Source of the DNA: an uncultured Eubacteriales bacterium
Lineage (GTDB): Bacteria; Bacillota; Clostridia; Oscillospirales; Oscillospiraceae
Reading direction: 5' to 3'
DNA: 9,439 nucleotides
Assembly: GCA_959602365.1 (NCBI GenBank)
Contig: CAUGSS010000059.1
Location: forward strand, 1 to 9,439
Made by a program: the position numbers and the translations under genes. How positions within the stretch are numbered: the stretch's first letter is position 1; every line of letters begins with the position of its first letter. Of the stretch, positions 6,597 through 9,439 are shown piece by piece. The notes beneath the pieces are model-generated. The model did no database searches. It was given only the letters and a program-made list of their open reading frames with translations, and had not been told where the DNA came from.

Positions 6597-6619
6597 GACT
6601 GAGAGGAATGATTCAAAAT

Positions 6620-8134
6620 ATGAGCGAATCCATGACAAAAAAAGAGCGTCAGGCACAGGCCCGCGCGGCCCTCTCCCAAAAGGAAAAGCAGGAGCAGGAG
6701 AAGGCCAGAAAGTCCCGGCGCAACGCGATCATTTATACTGTGGTCGGCATTGTGGTCGCCATCGCCGTAGCCGCCCTGCTGGTTTGGGACAGCGGCGTCA
6801 TCCAGACCCATATGACCGCCCTTTCTGTCGGCAACAGGAAATACACCATTCTTGATTTGAATTATTACTATTACTCCAGTTACTCCACTTATTCCGCCAG
6901 TGCGGATACCTATGGTCTGGACACCAGCGTACCGCTGGATCAGCAGGAGGTGTCTGAGGGCTACACCTGGGATCAGATGCTCAAGGACTCCGCCGTGGAG
7001 CTGCTGACCGACGTCAGCGTCCTCTATCAGGAGGCAATGGCTGACGGCTATGAGCTCAGCCAGGACGGCCAGGATCAGGTAGCGATTACACTGAACAACA
7101 CCTCCTCCTACGCCTCTCTGTTCGGCGTGACGGAGAAATACTATCTCGAGTCCAACTATGGCCGGTATATGACCATGAGCGAGCTGGAGCGCATTCTCAC
7201 TGAATACCAGATCGCTCAGGAATATGCCCAGTATAAGGGAACCTCCTTTGAGGTCTCTGACGACGAGATCCAGGCGTTCTATAACGAGAATTCCGCCGAG
7301 CTGGACACCATCGACTACAACTGCTATCTGGTGGGCTATGACCGGACTGAGACGGATGCGGACGGCAACACGGTGGATCTGGACGAGGCGACCATCGAGG
7401 CAAACCGGGCGCAGGCCCAGGAGCGCGCTCAGGAAATCCTGGACGCCCTGGTGGCTGGCGACCAGGAGCTGGCGGCCCAGCTGGCTGAGGAATACGGCGC
7501 CACCGACAACTCCAACTCCAGCGGCATCAGCTACAGCGGCTACGCCGACTGGATGGCGGACAACAGCCATCAGACGGGCTCCTACGGACTGGTGGAGAAC
7601 ATCAGCGCCACAGATGACAGTACAGTGCTGGGCTATTTTGCCATCTATATCAATGACCGCCATCTGGATGAATACACCGGCGTGGATGTCCGGTATATCC
7701 GCACCACCGCCACTGCTGACGACGAGGGCAACTATGATATGGAGTCCCTGACCACCGAGCTGGACACCATCATTCAGTCCTATGAAGAGGGCGACAAGAC
7801 CGCCGAAAGCTTCGGTGATCTGGCAGATAATTACTCGTTTGATGCCTCCACCTATCCCGGCGGCCTGCGGGAAAATGTCTCCAAGGAGGCATTCAATGAT
7901 GAGATCACCGCATGGCTCTTCGATGACAGCCGCCAGGAGGGCGATTATCAGTCCTTCGTGGATGAGGACAACCACACCTGCTATCTGTTCTACTTCATCG
8001 GCCATCAGGACACCCCCTACTGGCGTACCGTCTGCTACGACAATGTCCAGGAAGAGAAGTACTATGAGTGGCTGGACGAGGTAACGCCCAACTATCCCAC
8101 CCAAAATGGCTTTGCCATGCGCTTTGTGGGTTGA
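6620..8134 (+). CDS. Membrane-anchored SurA/PrsA-like foldase (parvulin-type peptidyl-prolyl isomerase family)
   Basis: 504 residues. A short highly charged cytoplasmic start (KKERQAQARAALSQKEKQEQ, likely helical) precedes one membrane segment (about 35-56). The rest is an acidic, Tyr-rich extracytoplasmic part. VGNRKYTILDLNYYYYSSY (about 70-88) is the usual opening of clostridial SurA-N-like domains. A helical chaperone region runs to about 238 and includes DDEIQAFYNENSAELD (214-229). A parvulin-like module lies at about 355-461 (VDVRYIRT, then FGDLADNYSFDASTYPGGL and HTCYLFYFIGH). Such proteins help secreted proteins fold after export. There is no lipobox Cys, so it is anchored by a transmembrane helix rather than lipidated like PrsA. 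Among several possible starts (GTG 6587, ATG 6608, 6620, 6632), ATG 6620 best suits GAGAGGA (6601-6607), 12 nt away. Isomerase activity is uncertain. Confidence 0.82.
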   Translation: MSESMTKKERQAQARAALSQKEKQEQEKARKSRRNAIIYTVVGIVVAIAVAALLVWDSGVIQTHMTALSVGNRKYTILDLNYYYYSSYSTYSASADTYGLDTSVPLDQQEVSEGYTWDQMLKDSAVELLTDVSVLYQEAMADGYELSQDGQDQVAITLNNTSSYASLFGVTEKYYLESNYGRYMTMSELERILTEYQIAQEYAQYKGTSFEVSDDEIQAFYNENSAELDTIDYNCYLVGYDRTETDADGNTVDLDEATIEANRAQAQERAQEILDALVAGDQELAAQLAEEYGATDNSNSSGISYSGYADWMADNSHQTGSYGLVENISATDDSTVLGYFAIYINDRHLDEYTGVDVRYIRTTATADDEGNYDMESLTTELDTIIQSYEEGDKTAESFGDLADNYSFDASTYPGGLRENVSKEAFNDEITAWLFDDSRQEGDYQSFVDEDNHTCYLFYFIGHQDTPYWRTVCYDNVQEEKYYEWLDEVTPNYPTQNGFAMRFVG

Positions 8135-8166
8135 GTGCTCTCTCCACACTGCAGTCTGAAGATTTC

Positions 8167-8199
8167 AATCCCCGCCGGTATCCACCGGCGGGGATTTTT
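8167..8199 (+). terminator. Perfect intrinsic terminator of the foldase gene
   Basis: A 13-bp perfect GC-rich stem (8167-8179 with 8184-8196) closes an ATCC tetraloop, and the T-run reaches 8199. It lies 33 nt after the foldase stop. Confidence 0.93.
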
Positions 8200-8212
8200 C
8201 AGTCAGGCCAAA

Positions 8213-8237
8213 TTTGACAAAACTTCCTCTTGTCAAA
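8213..8237. repeat. Inverted repeat overlapping the tRNA promoter -35
   Basis: TTTGACA (8213-8219) and TGTCAAA (8231-8237) are perfect complements 11 nt apart. The right arm covers most of the -35 of the tRNA promoter. It could be an operator or a chance product of -35-like sequence. Confidence 0.35.
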
Positions 8238-8258
8238 CAGGGAAATCAGTGCTATAAT
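8230..8258 (+). promoter_or_regulatory. Sigma-A promoter of tRNA-Gly
   Basis: TTGTCA (8230-8235), 17-nt spacer, perfect TATAAT (8253-8258). The start near 8265 gives a 5' leader of about 44 nt, to be removed by RNase P. Confidence 0.85.
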
Positions 8259-8308
8259 AATAGAGCTTTGCAGAAGCAATGCTTTCTGTAAGACGGCAAA
8301 ATTAATCT

Positions 8309-8382
8309 GTGGGGTTAGTACATCGGTAGTACGTCGGCTTCCCAAGCCGAATAGGCGGGTTCGACTCCCGTACCCCGCTCCA
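8309..8382 (+). tRNA. tRNA-Gly (anticodon CCC)
   Basis: A 74-nt cloverleaf. The acceptor is GTGGGGT (8309-8315) with ACCCCGC (8372-8378), including one T-G wobble. The D stem is GTAC (8318-8321) with GTAC (8329-8332). The anticodon stem is TCGGC/GCCGA around loop TTCCCAA, with CCC at 8341-8343. The variable loop is ATAG. The T stem GCGGG/CCCGT surrounds TTCGACT, the discriminator is T8379, and CCA is encoded (8380-8382). It reads GGG glycine codons. It is transcribed alone, with its own promoter and terminator. Confidence 0.97.
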
Positions 8383-8421
8383 AAAAAGAAGGACATCCTG
8401 TGGTGGATGCCCTTCTTTTTT
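8383..8421. terminator. Bidirectional terminator shared by tRNA-Gly and the orphan gene
   Basis: AAAAAGAAGG (8383-8392) pairs with CCTTCTTTTT (8411-8420). Inside, CATCC (8394-8398) pairs with GGATG (8405-8409). The A-run on one side and T-run on the other give a U-tail in either direction, so it can end the rightward tRNA and the leftward gene that stops at 8467. Confidence 0.88.
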
Positions 8422-8466
8422 ATGTTCTTCAGACACCAAAACAATCTTCCAAAGCTCCAATTCCAA

Positions 8467-8958
8467 TCAATTGTAAAACCCTTCCCGGCGAAGCAGATTC
8501 ACCAAATCAACAATCTGCTCCCCTTCCACCTCAAACGGAAAGCCAAAGGAAAACCCGATCTCCCTTTCATCGCAGGCACGGATACGATGTTTCATTTCCT
8601 GTATGGTCTGTCCGGCGTGATAGTAATCTGCAAGGTAATCTTCCACACCATATGCTTCAAACAGATATCCGTCAAATGTGTCAAAGAAATCAGAAAGGGC
8701 ATCCGCACGTTTCAGCTTTGTGGATACGGATATTTTATCAAAGTGAATCTCAATATCACATAGGCCATTGACGCCAATCACTGCAATGGGATAAGATTCT
8801 CTGATCCACTGACCCGCCTCTCCCCTGTGATAGTGTCCGTTGTACCAACCGGATTTCACATTATCCCCCCTGTGAACCAAAGCGCGGATGATTTCTGCCC
8901 GTCTTATTTCCAAATGATAATAGGCAGCATTGAGTTTGTTCAGCAGTTCTTGATCCAT
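8467..8958 (-). CDS. Hypothetical cytosolic protein, family not recognised
   Basis: 163 residues, no signal peptide or membrane segment. An N-terminal helical part (MDQELLNKLNAAYYHLEIRR, 1-20, on to about 30) precedes a short Gly/His-containing stretch (NGHYHRG, 40-46). A probable beta-rich core follows (YPIAVIGVNGLCDIEIHFDK, 56-75). An aromatic and acidic middle (FFDTFDGYLFEAYGVEDYLA, 91-110) comes next, and the end is EIGFSFGFPFEVEG (133-146) plus a final helix. I cannot assign a function. The upstream frame opens to 9009, but the ATG at 8958 has GGGAGG 9 nt before it. Base composition is visibly more AT-rich than the flanking genes. Together with its place beside a tRNA, this hints at horizontal acquisition, but no integrase or att repeat is visible. 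It probably has its own promoter near 9000 and shares the tRNA terminator. Confidence 0.75.
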   Translation of the reverse strand: MDQELLNKLNAAYYHLEIRRAEIIRALVHRGDNVKSGWYNGHYHRGEAGQWIRESYPIAVIGVNGLCDIEIHFDKISVSTKLKRADALSDFFDTFDGYLFEAYGVEDYLADYYHAGQTIQEMKHRIRACDEREIGFSFGFPFEVEGEQIVDLVNLLRREGFYN

Positions 8959-8999
8959 CAAAATCGCCCTCCCAGCCCTGGAATATAACGTCCTAAGCC

Positions 9000-9008
9000 A
9001 TTGTAACA
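9000..9008 (-). promoter_or_regulatory. Possible extended -10 promoter of the orphan gene
   Basis: On the minus strand TGT-TACAAT (9000-9008) forms an extended -10. No good -35 lies 16-18 nt upstream; TTGAAA occurs further out, about 24 nt from the TACAAT. The leader to the ATG at 8958 would be about 35 nt. Confidence 0.4.
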
Positions 9009-9119
9009 CAAACTATACAAAGCTGCATCTTTCAAGCGCCAAAAGACTGCACATCCGTCAAAATCAAGGCATTTGGGGCAAAGGAATCCGGCACAGGCAG
9101 CACGGGATGCCAACAATAG

Positions 9120-9173
9120 CCCCCCAGGGGGATGTCCTGTCTGATCCCAGCTGATTCATTTCTTCCCCTGGGG
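9120..9173. repeat. GC-rich inverted repeat in the gene-poor stretch 8959-9335
   Basis: CCCCAGGGG (9122-9130) and CCCCTGGGG (9165-9173) are perfect complements, and each is nearly self-complementary. They are separated by 34 nt. The rest of 8959-9335 holds one larger hairpin at 9195-9230 and no gene I can support. Confidence 0.4.
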
Positions 9174-9194
9174 CCGAACCAAAGGACAGAGACA

Positions 9195-9230
9195 GGCCCG
9201 GGCACTGCACACATGCGCAGCGCCCGGGCC
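9195..9230. terminator. Strong hairpin, possible terminator of the oxidoreductase gene
   Basis: GGCCCGGGC (9195-9203) pairs with GCCCGGGCC (9222-9230), and CTGC/GCAG extends the stem past one A-C mismatch. It lies downstream of both stop codons of the leftward gene. There is no clear U-run on either side, so intrinsic termination is uncertain. Confidence 0.4.
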
Positions 9231-9274
9231 CTGACAGAGTATAGAGAGAACGTCTTTATCCCCCGGTCTTCAGA

Positions 9275-9334
9275 TCAGAGGATGTCCATGGCGGCGCAGG
9301 CCGCAAAGCGGTCCGCACCCGCCACCAAGAGCGG
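9275..9334 (-). pseudogene. Duplicated gene end: remnant C-terminus or frameshift extension
   Basis: The minus strand reads PLLVAGADRFAACAAMDIL then TGA. This repeats the final CAAMDIL-stop of the upstream gene, 61 nt further on and in the +1 frame. At the DNA level 9273-9299 matches 9334-9360 at about 23 of 27 positions, centred on the last codons. It may be the tail of a decayed paralogue or a short duplication. It could also be a C-terminal extension reached by a +1 shift at the CTT TGA of the gene above. Confidence 0.4.
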
Positions 9335-9335
9335 A

Positions 9336-9439
9336 TCAAAGAATATCCATCGCGGCGCAGAAGCCCTCGTAGGTGGCCTCTTTAACGGTGCGGGCCTGCC
9401 GGCCGTCGCCGGTGACCACGAAGTGGGGGCAGACGCCCT
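9336..9439 (-). CDS. C-terminal end of a probable FAD/NAD(P) oxidoreductase (partial)
   Basis: Only the last 34 residues are in the window, ending PHFVVTGDGRQARTVKEATY and then EGFCAAMDIL before TGA (9336-9338). The pattern V.GD...A.TV.EA..EGF.AA is typical of the final segment of the FAD/NAD(P)-binding domain in 2-enoate reductase and related Old Yellow Enzyme-type reductases. There the GD contacts the cofactor and the following helix closes the protein. The assignment rests on this short tail, so other FAD-dependent pyridine nucleotide oxidoreductases are equally possible. The stop is preceded by CTT, giving CTT TGA, and a degenerate copy of the gene end follows at once. The gene runs leftward from beyond the window edge. 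Confidence 0.5.
   Translation of the reverse strand, partial: GVCPHFVVTGDGRQARTVKEATYEGFCAAMDIL

Noticed and set aside
6503..8149. A 548-codon open frame antisense to the foldase gene
   Set aside because: It covers the foldase almost exactly, runs against a strong promoter, leader and terminator on the plus strand, and shows no recognisable family.
8354..8382. Possible attachment-site duplication of the tRNA 3' end
   Set aside because: I found no second copy of the T-arm/acceptor sequence in the window and no integrase, so no integrated element can be supported.
8230..8763. Frames of 177 and 123 codons crossing the tRNA and the orphan gene
   Set aside because: They read through a tRNA, its promoter and its terminator, and then the antisense of a gene with a good ribosome binding site.
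9032..9214. A 60-codon minus-strand frame
   Set aside because: No convincing ribosome binding site, overlaps a GC-rich hairpin at its start, and the Pro/Gly/Trp-rich sequence resembles no family.

Overview
The window looks like part of the chromosome of a moderately high-GC, spore-forming Clostridia member, most likely Oscillospiraceae (relatives of Flavonifractor, Lawsonibacter or Oscillibacter). The assignment is an inference. It rests on strong GGAGG-type ribosome binding sites, canonical sigma-A promoters, a YtvI-type sporulation permease, a BofC-C-like protein, a DUF1292 protein, and a class A PBP with a Big2 tail. No phage, IS element or CRISPR array was seen.

Layout. (1) Positions 1-1118, leftward: a threonine/methionine branch-point operon in which an HTH+ACT regulator of the UPF0735/PheB/ThrR type precedes homoserine dehydrogenase (hom, cut by the window edge). 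A textbook sigma-A promoter drives it and a small palindrome abuts the -35. (2) 1189-5094: a YtvI/AI-2E family permease (rightward) converges on a large bifunctional class A penicillin-binding protein (leftward), with a perfect 12-bp hairpin between them. (3) 5322-6113, rightward: a small exported BofC-C-like protein, then an acidic DUF1292 protein with its own promoter. (4) 6141-6345: a structured non-coding RNA that I interpret as 6S RNA (ssrS), with a long closing helix, a large central bubble, an apical hairpin and a terminal U-run. A second promoter-like pair and an intrinsic terminator follow. (5) 6469-8199: a strong promoter, a leader with two stem-loops, a membrane-anchored SurA/PrsA-like foldase, and a perfect terminator. 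(6) 8213-8421: a single tRNA-Gly(CCC) with encoded CCA, its own promoter and a terminator that works in both directions. (7) 8467-8958, leftward: an unrecognised, visibly AT-richer gene whose mRNA probably ends at the same terminator. (8) 8959-9335: a gene-poor stretch with GC-rich hairpins, then at 9336-9439 the 3' end of a probable FAD/NAD(P) oxidoreductase. The last codons of that gene are echoed 61 nt downstream in the +1 frame.

Common themes are the cell envelope and sporulation (PBP, foldase, YtvI, BofC-like), amino-acid biosynthesis control (ThrR-like plus hom), and transcription/translation RNAs (6S-like, tRNA-Gly). No obvious novel multi-gene system is present. The most notable items are the 6S-like RNA locus, the foldase leader, the duplicated gene end with a CTT TGA shift-like site, and the orphan gene beside the tRNA.
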